Origin: a virus
Virus record (IMG/VR): IMGVR_UViG_3300049856_000159
Coordinates: 1 to 20,592 of that record
Direction: 5' to 3' (one strand)
DNA: 20,592 nt
Made by a program: the position numbers and the translations under genes. Below are positions 6,120 through 12,347 of this stretch, one piece after another; the stretch's first letter is position 1, and every line of letters begins with the position of its first letter. A model generated the notes under the pieces. That model was not told the origin of the DNA. It did no database searches and was given only the letters and a program-made list of their open reading frames with translations.

Positions 6120-6392
6120 GTCTTTGAACGCCCTTCCCTGCAATAGCCCATCTCTTTTGGTGTGAGCGTGTGAGGGGTGATCAAGGTCCGTTGGTTACGT
6201 CTACCTTATAGATGTGACGGTGTGTCGGCCATCTGACACAGTTATGGTGCGAGTTTGGTAACAGATTCGTACAGGGTATGGCACTAGCGCACTGCTCTAA
6301 CTTGCGCTAAGAGGTGACTTGAACCGTTACGCGGTCGATGATCTGCTGTGGGAGGGCACCCCACTTATTCAAACTAACCAGAAATAAACAAA
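6120..6392 (+). other. 273-bp gap with four predicted hairpins; candidate structured RNA
   Basis: This is the only gap of more than 100 bp on the plus strand. By eye it holds four inverted repeats. H1: 10-bp stem 6194-6203 with 6209-6218 (two G-U pairs, 5-nt loop). H2: 6-bp stem tgtgtc/gacaca, 6221-6226 with 6235-6240. H3: 7-bp stem tagcgca/tgcgcta, 6285-6291 with 6303-6309. H4: 5-bp stem gtggg/cccac, 6348-6352 with 6360-6364. None is followed by a T-run, so they are not ordinary terminators. No sigma-70 promoter is convincing and no tRNA cloverleaf was found. A small RNA, leader or regulatory element for the downstream genes is possible. Confidence 0.4.
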
Positions 6393-6710
6393 ATGACTGA
6401 AATTAACCACACTACATTAACTCTCAACGGCGTTGAGTACATTCGCAAAGACTCCTTAGCTATCGCTAGCCCACCTATTGGGGATAAGCGAATCATCATT
6501 GCTGACCGCGGGTGGATCTTTGTGGGCAACTGCGTTACTAATTCGGATGGCACTGTGACCATCACGAACGCCATGAACATCCGCAAGTGGGGCACCACGA
6601 AGGGCCTTGGGGAGCTTTCTACCGGCCCCAAATCGGGAACCGTGGCCGATCCTTATGGGACTGTACGGTGTACGCCTATTGCTGAAATTGGAGTTACCAG
6701 TGGTTGGTAA
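6393..6710 (+). CDS. DUF6948-like phage protein, 105 aa
   Basis: Begins MTEINHTTLTLNGVEYIRKD, a common lead-in in phage proteins. The core follows: RIIIADRGWIFVGNCV, then ITNAMNIRKWGTTKGLGELS and GPKSGTVADPYGTV. The IRKWGTTKGLGEL signature is shared by a family of phage proteins I recall as DUF6948. Function is unknown; the fold is probably a small beta domain. No good ribosome-binding site precedes the ATG, unusual for this operon, so translation may depend on the structured region upstream. The stop lies inside a hairpin at the border of the Gly-Tyr array. Confidence 0.7.
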   Translation: MTEINHTTLTLNGVEYIRKDSLAIASPPIGDKRIIIADRGWIFVGNCVTNSDGTVTITNAMNIRKWGTTKGLGELSTGPKSGTVADPYGTVRCTPIAEIGVTSGW

Positions 6711-6713
6711 CTT
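6691..6713 (+). promoter_or_regulatory. Hairpin spanning the stop of one gene and the start of the next
   Basis: AGTTACCA (6692-6699) pairs perfectly with TGGTAACT (6705-6712), extended by a G-U pair, around loop GTGGT (6700-6704). The TAA of the DUF6948-like gene (6708-6710) is in the right arm. The candidate GTG start of the repeat protein (6700) is in the loop, and its GGAG signal (6690-6693) is partly in the left arm. Such a structure would hide the second start until a ribosome finishing the first gene opens it. Confidence 0.55.
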
Positions 6714-6999
6714 GTTGCTGTTGGCTACCGGCTACGGCTACGGCTACGGCGACGGCTACGGCGACGGCTACGGCTACGGCGACGGCTACGGCTACGGCGA
6801 CGGCGACGGCGACGGCTACGGCTACGGCTACGGCTACGGCGACGGCTACGGCAACGGCGACGGCTATGGCGACGGCTACGGCAACGGCGACGGCTACGGC
6901 AACGGCTACGGCTACGGCAATGGCAACGGCTACGGCGACGGCGACGGCAACGGCAACGGCTACGGCTACGGCAACGGCGACGGCTACGGCTACGGTTGA
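6700..6999 (+). CDS. Gly-(Tyr/Asp/Asn) dipeptide-repeat protein
   Basis: Starting at GTG 6700 (GGAG six bases upstream) the product is 99 residues: a short hydrophobic lead (MVGNLLLLATG), then 44 Gly-X pairs with X = Tyr, Asp or Asn, then Gly and TGA. Low-complexity Gly-Tyr/Asp/Ser tails occur, from memory, in phage proteins, often attached to a DUF6948-like or similar domain. Here the array is in the +1 frame relative to the DUF6948-like gene, so it is either a separate coupled protein or a tail reached by frameshifting. The frame is supported because the two odd units (tat, aat) are silent only here. Intrinsically disordered, possibly sticky; role unknown. Confidence 0.5.
   Translation: MVGNLLLLATGYGYGYGDGYGDGYGYGDGYGYGDGDGDGYGYGYGYGDGYGNGDGYGDGYGNGDGYGNGYGYGNGNGYGDGDGNGNGYGYGNGDGYGYG
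6730..6996 (+). repeat. Hexanucleotide tandem array GGC-NAC, 44 units
   Basis: Forty-four six-base units (6730-6993) of form ggcNac, closed by ggt. N is T in 23, G in 13 and A in 8 units, never C. Only two units deviate at the last base (tat, aat). A-type (Asn) units occur only from unit 21 on, which suggests local copy-number expansion. Replication slippage would readily change its length. Confidence 0.92.
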
Positions 7000-7095
7000 A
7001 TTTTGCGTATCCGTAAGTCGTCCGCGTAAGGGGCGACGCGTGTTAAGGTTAGTGCAAAAGATAAAGCGGCAGATGCCACACCAAGTGAGGAATAG

Positions 7096-7293
7096 ATGGC
7101 TGATATAACGATGTGTAGTTCTAAGACGTGCCCTTCTGCCGGTAAGTGCTTTCGCCATCCCGATTCGGGAACCAAAGAGCATCCGTACTGGCAGAGTTGG
7201 TTTTCTGACGATCCGCATAAAGGGCCGCACGGGACATTGCAAGGTTGTACCGATGGCGGATGGAAAAATGCACCAAAGCAATTACCACAGTAA
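7096..7293 (+). CDS. Small Cys/His-containing phage protein, 65 aa
   Basis: The 65 residues begin MADITMCSSKTCPSAGKCFR and continue with PYWQSWFSDDPHKGPHGTL. The spaced Cys residues (C7, C12, C18) with a later Cys suggest one metal site or disulfide cluster. The MADITMC start followed by C-P and the PYWQS phrase is one I have seen in many phage early proteins without a named function. GAGGAA lies a few bases before the ATG. The 96 bp before it (7000-7095) hold no convincing gene. Confidence 0.7.
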   Translation: MADITMCSSKTCPSAGKCFRHPDSGTKEHPYWQSWFSDDPHKGPHGTLQGCTDGGWKNAPKQLPQ

Positions 7294-7456
7294 AACACTT
7301 TTCCAAGGCCAAAGAAAAGCCGTAAAGACGCACCAATGCGATGATTGTTTTCGTGCTATCTGTAAAAACGAGTATTACTTTGTGGCAGTTACGCTTTAGG
7401 TACAAGACGCAGATCGGTTTGTTCAAGTTCAACGTTCATGTTGTAGGGAAAAATGA
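7268..7456 (+). pseudogene. Small zinc-ribbon gene interrupted by an in-frame amber codon
   Basis: ATG 7268 opens 43 codons (MHQSNYHSKTLFQGQRKAVK, then THQCDDCFRAICKNEYYF) ending at TAG 7397-7399. Reading on in the same frame gives 18 more residues (VQDADRFVQVQRSCCREK) to TGA 7454-7456, and that TGA overlaps the next ATG as ATGA, exactly like its neighbours. Cys-x2-Cys, a Tyr-containing turn, then an aromatic and a late Cys is the layout of small phage zinc ribbons of the type HxC-x2-C...I...Y...C, so the amber sits in mid-domain. Either a recent nonsense mutation, amber readthrough, or a genuinely short 43-residue protein. TAG is a normal stop elsewhere in the window. Confidence 0.6.
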
Positions 7457-7572
7457 TTAAATACGCGACAATGAGGGCGATCTGCACACAGTGCAACGCG
7501 CTGTTTATGACACACAAGAGTATGCATCACAGACGAAAGCGTTGTCCGCGCTGCCACGGAAGCCAAAAATGA
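7453..7572 (+). CDS. 39-aa zinc-ribbon microprotein
   Basis: ATG 7453 to TGA 7570-7572 encodes MIKYATMRAICTQCNALFMT followed by a basic loop and CPRCHGSQK. Two CxxC knuckles separated by a His/Arg-rich loop make a minimal zinc ribbon. ATGA overlaps link it to the gene on each side, and the following gene's start is fixed by this stop. Probably binds zinc and nucleic acid or a protein partner; no family name assigned. Confidence 0.65.
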   Translation: MIKYATMRAICTQCNALFMTHKSMHHRRKRCPRCHGSQK

Positions 7573-8060
7573 GCCATACTCAAAAGATTGCGCACTATTT
7601 AAATGAGCTTATTGTTTGGGGTAAGCTCCCAGGAAACATTCGCATTGAACCGTATTTGCAAAAAGAGATTCGTGCTCGCGCCATTGCGTGTCGTCGGCAC
7701 AACATGCGAAAGTCGTTTGTGCGTCCCGACAAAAAGCGAGGCGAGCACCGTCAAAGGCGGTACCCCACAGTTCGCATCGGGCTAGCGGGCGGATTGTGGA
7801 CTAGTAAAGGTTTTAGCTATCATCCACCAATCAAGGTAGTGCGGTATGAAACTGGTTTGCCTTATAAAGTTTGCGTGTTTGGGACCATAAGGCATGATAA
7901 CTACGATATTTGCATATATGATAATACGCGTTACAAATGGGTTGAATTTGAAAGTGGTGATGTGTGGGGTCCGTTTAAAATACACCACGAAACAAAACTA
8001 AAACCAACGGTTGAAGCAATATGGAAACGCTGGAATGATTCTCAGGCCCTACCAAGATGA
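7569..8060 (+). CDS. Basic hypothetical protein upstream of the helicase, 163 aa
   Basis: Start placed at ATG 7569 (ATGA overlap), beginning MSHTQKIAHYLNELIVWGKL; the frame stays open upstream but only over the zinc-ribbon gene. Residues about 30-75 are strongly basic (CRRHNMRKSFVRPDKKRG), followed by a beta-rich part (VVRYETGLPYKVCVFGTIRH, YKWVEFESGDVWGPF). No family recognised. Charge and position immediately before a helicase suggest nucleic-acid contact. Its end overlaps the helicase start by 26 bp. Confidence 0.6.
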   Translation: MSHTQKIAHYLNELIVWGKLPGNIRIEPYLQKEIRARAIACRRHNMRKSFVRPDKKRGEHRQRRYPTVRIGLAGGLWTSKGFSYHPPIKVVRYETGLPYKVCVFGTIRHDNYDICIYDNTRYKWVEFESGDVWGPFKIHHETKLKPTVEAIWKRWNDSQALPR

Positions 8061-9714
8061 AGCCCTTACCTCTTTACGAAACTCACTGATTGCCGGTGTA
8101 AAAAAGCCGCTGGTATGCTTGCCAACAGGAGCCGGTAAGTCGGTTGTGATCGCCAGTTTTATTCACCAAGTCCAACAGCTCGGTCACGAACAAAAGATTG
8201 TAGTAGCTGTCCATACGCAAGAACTGGTGTCCCAATTGTCGGAGACGTATCGTAAAGTATCTGGGCTAGCACCAGCGGTATATTCGGCGTCGCTTGGCGT
8301 TAAGAAGATTGGGCCGGTTACGTTTGCGCAGATTCAATCGATTAGCAAGAAAGCGTGCGACTTTGGAGCGATCAAGTTGTTGGTAATTGACGAAGCTGAT
8401 CGTTGCCCCGATAAAGGTGTCGGCCAGTATCGCACGTTTATTAAGCAGGCAAAGATTGTAAACCCTGATATGCGAATTGCGGGGTTTACCGCTACGCCGT
8501 ATCGTCTTGGATCGGGGCTTGTCTATGGCCCTGAACAACCGTTTGATGAAATGGTTTATGACATCAGCGTTAAACAGCTCATTGAGGACGGCTATTTGTC
8601 TAAGCTGACATCAAAGAATGGCGGCGCTCCTGATTTGAAAGGTGTACATGTTCGACAAGGCGACTTTGTAGCTTCTGAGCTTGAAGCAGTGATGTCGGAT
8701 GAGGAGACGGTCAAGCACGCATGCGATGAAATCCTGCGATATGGAGCGAATCGCAAGTCGTGGTTATTATTTACTTCGGGACTCAAACACGCGGCCTTAG
8801 TACATGAAGAATTAAAAACTCGCGGAGTCGTTGCGCCCATCATTGAAGGCGACATGGACAAACCCGAGCGCAAGAAACTAATCGATGCGCACCGAGCGCA
8901 TGAAGTGCAAGCCCTCATAAACGTGAATGTTTTGACGGTCGGCTACGACGCCCCAGGCGTGGACATGATCGTTCTGTTGCGACCAACAAAGAGCGCCGGA
9001 CTGTACTACCAAATGATTGGTCGCGGTCTTCGTAAAGCACCAGAAAAACAGGACTGTCTGATTCTAGACCTTGCTGGCAACATCACGCATCACGGACCAA
9101 TTGATACCCTTAACGAACGCATTAAAGAAAAGAAAAAGAAAGGCGATGAGCCGGGTGTTGCTCCTACAAAAACGTGTGCGCAGTGCCAAGAAATCGTACC
9201 GGCTGGCGTTCGTACGTGTCCGGCTTGCGGAGCTGAGTTTCCGCCGCTCCCGGTGGCTAAGCACGATACGGTGGCCGCGTATGAATCACCGCTGTCAACG
9301 AGTGAAATTATCGAGCTACCGATTGAAAGCATGGGGGTTCGTGTACACACACCCAAGGATCCCGCCAAAGCGCCGAGCCTGTGCGTAACCTACAAGCAAG
9401 GAAGAACATCCGTTAGCGAGTGGGTTTCCTTAGATCCCAAGTCGCATTTTTACGCGTATCAAATGGGGCGTAAGTGGTTGCGCTCAACGCCGTTTATACC
9501 ATTTTTTGGGCGCACACTCGCTATGGACGGTGATGCACTTATTGGCCATGATGGAGAAAAGATGGTTCGTTTAGACACCGCTATCGCTTGTGTTCCGTTC
9601 CTGGGTTGCATTCCCAAGCCGCGCAGCATACGCTACCAGACCGCTCAAGGCGGAAGCAAGTACCCTAAAGTTATCAGTCGGAGCTTCTCTAGTGACCCCA
9701 ATACAACTGGCTAG
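8035..9714 (+). CDS. Superfamily 2 DEAD-box DNA helicase with C-terminal zinc ribbon
   Basis: Start set at ATG 8035 because the family's LRPYQ motif then stands at residues 3-7. Two RecA-like domains follow: Walker A LPTGAGKS (29-36), DEAD (119-122), TATP (152-155), then NVLTVGYDAPGVD (about 298-310) and QMIGRGLRK (326-334) with the arginine fingers. A four-Cys zinc ribbon (C381, C384, C395, C398) and a beta-rich C-terminal region complete 559 residues. All core motifs are intact, so it should be an active ATP-driven DNA translocase or helicase, as in many phage replication blocks. Ends in TAG. Overlaps both neighbours. Confidence 0.92.
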   Translation: MILRPYQDEALTSLRNSLIAGVKKPLVCLPTGAGKSVVIASFIHQVQQLGHEQKIVVAVHTQELVSQLSETYRKVSGLAPAVYSASLGVKKIGPVTFAQIQSISKKACDFGAIKLLVIDEADRCPDKGVGQYRTFIKQAKIVNPDMRIAGFTATPYRLGSGLVYGPEQPFDEMVYDISVKQLIEDGYLSKLTSKNGGAPDLKGVHVRQGDFVASELEAVMSDEETVKHACDEILRYGANRKSWLLFTSGLKHAALVHEELKTRGVVAPIIEGDMDKPERKKLIDAHRAHEVQALINVNVLTVGYDAPGVDMIVLLRPTKSAGLYYQMIGRGLRKAPEKQDCLILDLAGNITHHGPIDTLNERIKEKKKKGDEPGVAPTKTCAQCQEIVPAGVRTCPACGAEFPPLPVAKHDTVAAYESPLSTSEIIELPIESMGVRVHTPKDPAKAPSLCVTYKQGRTSVSEWVSLDPKSHFYAYQMGRKWLRSTPFIPFFGRTLAMDGDALIGHDGEKMVRLDTAIACVPFLGCIPKPRSIRYQTAQGGSKYPKVISRSFSSDPNTTG

Positions 9715-11758
9715 CGCCGGGTGGCATCTCGTCCCTTGGACAAATCGCCACGCTACTACACGTCAACCAATCGTTAAAGGATACCTTGAAAATACGCCTT
9801 CAGTTCTGCAAGTAGAGGAATGGGCTAAGCGATATACAGCATGCGACTGGGCGATTGTTCCCGCACAACACGTTGTTCTTGATATCGAGATGAAAGACGG
9901 AAAGGACGGCGAGGCAGAGCTACGTGAAATTTATAAGGATGAATTGTTTGGATATCCGCAGACCAAGACTTTTAATGGCGGTCGTCATGTATGGATGCGC
10001 GTTCCCGAGGGCTGCGTTTTAAATGGCGGTGTTTGGATTGGTAAAGCGCTTGAAGTAAAGCGTAACGCATCCGTACACGTTCCGCCATCTATGGGGTACT
10101 TGTGGATAACCGAACTTGGAATGCCCGAAGCGGTGCCACTAGCGCCAGCATGGTTTCTGGAAGCGTGGGCTAAAGCGATTCCACCAAAAGCAACCGTGAT
10201 CGAGACAGAGACTTTTCCTGAAGGTCAACGGCATGCGCTCCTCTGTTCGGCAGCGGGATCGCTTCGCAATCTTGGCCTAGACGAAGAAGGGCTTTTCCTT
10301 GCGTTGCAAGGGGTGCGCCACTCCAAGTGCGAGAACCCTGAGACTATCAGCGATAGCGAGTTGCGTAGCATCGCAAAGAGCTTTTCCGAGAAGGAAGTAA
10401 CTGAAACCTGGGGTATGCGCTTAGCTCGTGGCGATGAGCGTGCCTTAGCAGTTGAGGCTTTTTTTAATCGTAAAGTGGAAGTTAAAGAGCGTCCAAAGAC
10501 CAATCAAGCCGACCTTCCCGTACTATCCTCAGAATGCTTGCGCCCAACACCGTTGATTGCGGCATGGGTTGATTGGGTAGTAAGCTGTGCCCCACGTCCA
10601 CAACCCGAGCTAGCGTTGCTCGCCGCATGCGTTGGCATCGGCGGACTTATTGGCCGTCAAGTCACTTTCCGGGGCGCGCATGCTAATATTTACGGATTGG
10701 GTCTAGCCTCATCGGGATCGGGCAAAGACGCCCCGCTACACAGCGTAGCAGCGGTATATAAAGCATGCGGCGCAGGCGACATGCTCGGGGCATCAAAGAT
10801 TGGCTCTGATGCGGGCATGCTGCAAGCTATTGGCACCAAGCAGTCCATCGTTTGGCCACTCGACGAGATTAGCATCTTGCTTGAAAACATGGGCAAACCG
10901 AACTGCCCCGGTTATATTACCGGCATCACACAGTACTTGCTTGAGCTATCCTCGTGCCGACCGCATAACGGGATTGAGTTGAAGGGCATCAAGCCGGATC
11001 CGATTATGAATCCGTTTCCCTGTATCTTGACGTTTGCACAGCCTGCTACGTTTGCACGGGTATATAATGAAAAGATGACAGAAAGCGGACTGCTTGGCCG
11101 GTTCATTCCTTTCCTTGGTGAAGACTTACCGGATTTGAGTTTTGACTACACAGAGATACCCCCGCCCGCCGATATGATAGAGAGCATCAGAGCCGCACGC
11201 GCCGCGACTCCTATAGTTCTCGTCAGCGCCGGGCCGACGCGTGCGCCGGTTCCGATGAAGATGGAAGAAGGAGTCAAAGAGCATTATAAGAACGTCGGAA
11301 TGGCCGTAGAAAAAGAAATGCAGGCAATAAAGAACGACGATCGAATCTATGCAACCCTTTTGGCACGTACCATGGAAAAAGCAAATAAGTTCGCCATGGT
11401 TCACGCATGGTCAACCAACCCTATTGATCCGATCATCACAACTAAAAGCATCGATTGGGCGGTAGAGGTCGTCCGTTACAGCAATGAGTGCATGCGCAAG
11501 ATCATTATCGCTAAAGCATCGACACCGCATGGTGGCATGGTCGACAAGATAGTTCAAGCCGTAGCTCGACAAGGTGGCGATGGTGTTAGTCACGGTCGAC
11601 TTATCAACCTGACGCTTCGCCACATTGAGCCACATAAGCGTGAGGGTATTCTTAATGATTTGGTATCCTCCGGCGCAATTATTAAGCGTGTAAAGAGAAT
11701 TGATAACCACAAGGGCGTGGTTCACTATTTTAGTAACAATAACGAGGAGCAACCGTGA
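9692..11758 (+). CDS. Prim-pol / DUF3987 primase-helicase
   Basis: Start assigned to GTG 9692, which has GGAG eight bases upstream and begins right at the prim-pol fold; longer starts would overlap the helicase more. 688 residues. N-terminal AEP-type primase: D64-I-E66, GGRH (96-99) and E121 of EVKRN match the three metal and nucleotide motifs. C-terminal DUF3987-type ATPase: a P-loop ASSGSGKD (339-346) with Asp after the Lys, common in this family, and a Walker B-like WPLDEIS (388-394). It probably lays primers and unwinds at the fork, working with the downstream polymerase. Family confident; start less so. Confidence 0.85.
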   Translation: MTPIQLASAGWHLVPWTNRHATTRQPIVKGYLENTPSVLQVEEWAKRYTACDWAIVPAQHVVLDIEMKDGKDGEAELREIYKDELFGYPQTKTFNGGRHVWMRVPEGCVLNGGVWIGKALEVKRNASVHVPPSMGYLWITELGMPEAVPLAPAWFLEAWAKAIPPKATVIETETFPEGQRHALLCSAAGSLRNLGLDEEGLFLALQGVRHSKCENPETISDSELRSIAKSFSEKEVTETWGMRLARGDERALAVEAFFNRKVEVKERPKTNQADLPVLSSECLRPTPLIAAWVDWVVSCAPRPQPELALLAACVGIGGLIGRQVTFRGAHANIYGLGLASSGSGKDAPLHSVAAVYKACGAGDMLGASKIGSDAGMLQAIGTKQSIVWPLDEISILLENMGKPNCPGYITGITQYLLELSSCRPHNGIELKGIKPDPIMNPFPCILTFAQPATFARVYNEKMTESGLLGRFIPFLGEDLPDLSFDYTEIPPPADMIESIRAARAATPIVLVSAGPTRAPVPMKMEEGVKEHYKNVGMAVEKEMQAIKNDDRIYATLLARTMEKANKFAMVHAWSTNPIDPIITTKSIDWAVEVVRYSNECMRKIIIAKASTPHGGMVDKIVQAVARQGGDGVSHGRLINLTLRHIEPHKREGILNDLVSSGAIIKRVKRIDNHKGVVHYFSNNNEEQP

Positions 11759-11910
11759 ACATAAACACTGACCAACTGGAATGCGCAACAGCTGCTGCGT
11801 GGGATCTTCATGCCACTAGAAAGTGGTCTGAAATCCCAGAAGAGTGGAAAGAGTGGTATCGCGAAAATATGCGCGCTGCTTTAGCAACACTAACCGGGGA
11901 AACGCTATGA
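11755..11910 (+). CDS. Small Trp/Glu-rich hypothetical protein, 51 aa
   Basis: GTG 11755 in a GTGA overlap with the primase stop, with GAGGAG just upstream, gives 51 residues starting MNINTDQLECATAAAWDLHA and ending near TGA 11908-11910. The centre (KWSEIPEEWKEWYRENMRAA) is an amphipathic helix with three Trp. No family recognised. The clean ribosome-binding site and overlaps on both sides make it a likely gene despite its size. Confidence 0.6.
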   Translation: MNINTDQLECATAAAWDLHATRKWSEIPEEWKEWYRENMRAALATLTGETL

Positions 11911-12347
11911 CACTAGACGACTTTATCCAATTCATCACTGAACGAGATCCGGCAGCGGCCACACCAGAAAGCATCGCCAAGCTATTCCCCCACGTAAGCG
12001 CTATTAAAAAGTTTGCTGATGCTGTTTCTGACTGCGCCGAACAGCTAGCCAAATCCGATAGTTTGCCGGGGTACGCGCTTGGTAAAGGAAGAGCAAAGCC
12101 GCTGCAATGGGTTGAAGGGTTCACTAATCCTACGTGGATGGAGACAAAACAGCTTTCTCCTGCGCAGGTCATTAAGAATAATCTAGCTAGCGAAGCTGTT
12201 TTGACAAAACAAGGGTGGGCGGTTCGCCCTGAATCAGAACTTGTTCCGGTTCCTATTGCTGCTGAGCGTAGTCGAGAAGCCGTTACCGTTACGAAGTCGG
12301 CCCCACTAGGCGGCAGATACAGACCCAATGAAGAAGTGCCTTTCTGA
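11907..12347 (+). CDS. Orphan DUF2800 C-terminal-like protein, 146 aa
   Basis: ATG 11907 makes an ATGA overlap and starts MTLDDFIQFITERDPAAATP. The middle reads LPGYALGKGRAKPLQWVEGF, which resembles the C-terminal region of DUF2800 phage proteins (typically PGYKLVEGRSNRKW), followed by SPAQVIKN, similar to the TPAQ-x-EK seen there. DUF2800 proteins normally carry an N-terminal Cas4/RecB-like nuclease; here no nuclease motif is visible, so only the tail domain is present. The resemblance is from memory and moderate. The C-terminal 40 residues are a disordered linker-like tail. Sits directly before the polymerase. Confidence 0.55.
   Translation: MTLDDFIQFITERDPAAATPESIAKLFPHVSAIKKFADAVSDCAEQLAKSDSLPGYALGKGRAKPLQWVEGFTNPTWMETKQLSPAQVIKNNLASEAVLTKQGWAVRPESELVPVPIAAERSREAVTVTKSAPLGGRYRPNEEVPF

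Noticed and set aside
5634-6143. 169-residue minus-strand open frame
   Set aside because: Shadow of the DUF669 gene, which has clear family motifs and a coupled start.
6124-6283. Sigma-70 promoters such as TTGAAC at 6124 or TTGGTA near 6255
   Set aside because: No acceptable -10 box lies at 16-18 bp; the best pairing ends in TATGGC, too weak to call.
6181-6392. tRNA or tmRNA in the gap (a CCA occurs near 6380)
   Set aside because: The hairpins do not form a cloverleaf with the required T-loop and anticodon stem, and no acceptor stem pairs with the bases before CCA.
6704-7108. Plus-strand Ala-Thr repeat frame (TTG start) with a basic C-terminus, including a shorter GTG start at 7040
   Set aside because: Two unit deviations change Thr to Met here but are silent in the Gly-X frame, and the absence of C at the variable base has no reason in this frame. 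Not fully excluded, because it overlaps the 7096 start neatly.
6694-7281. 195-residue minus-strand frame with a long Ala-Val repeat
   Set aside because: Mirror reading of the hexanucleotide array and of the 7096 gene; runs against the operon and has no family features outside the repeat.
7397-7399. Amber codon read as evidence of a recoded (TAG = Gln) phage
   Set aside because: TAG is the natural stop of the genes ending at 3767, 9714, 15130 and 19720, so there is no general reassignment.
11816-12328. 170-residue minus-strand open frame
   Set aside because: Shadow of the 11907-12347 gene; would be an isolated antisense gene inside a tight plus-strand operon.
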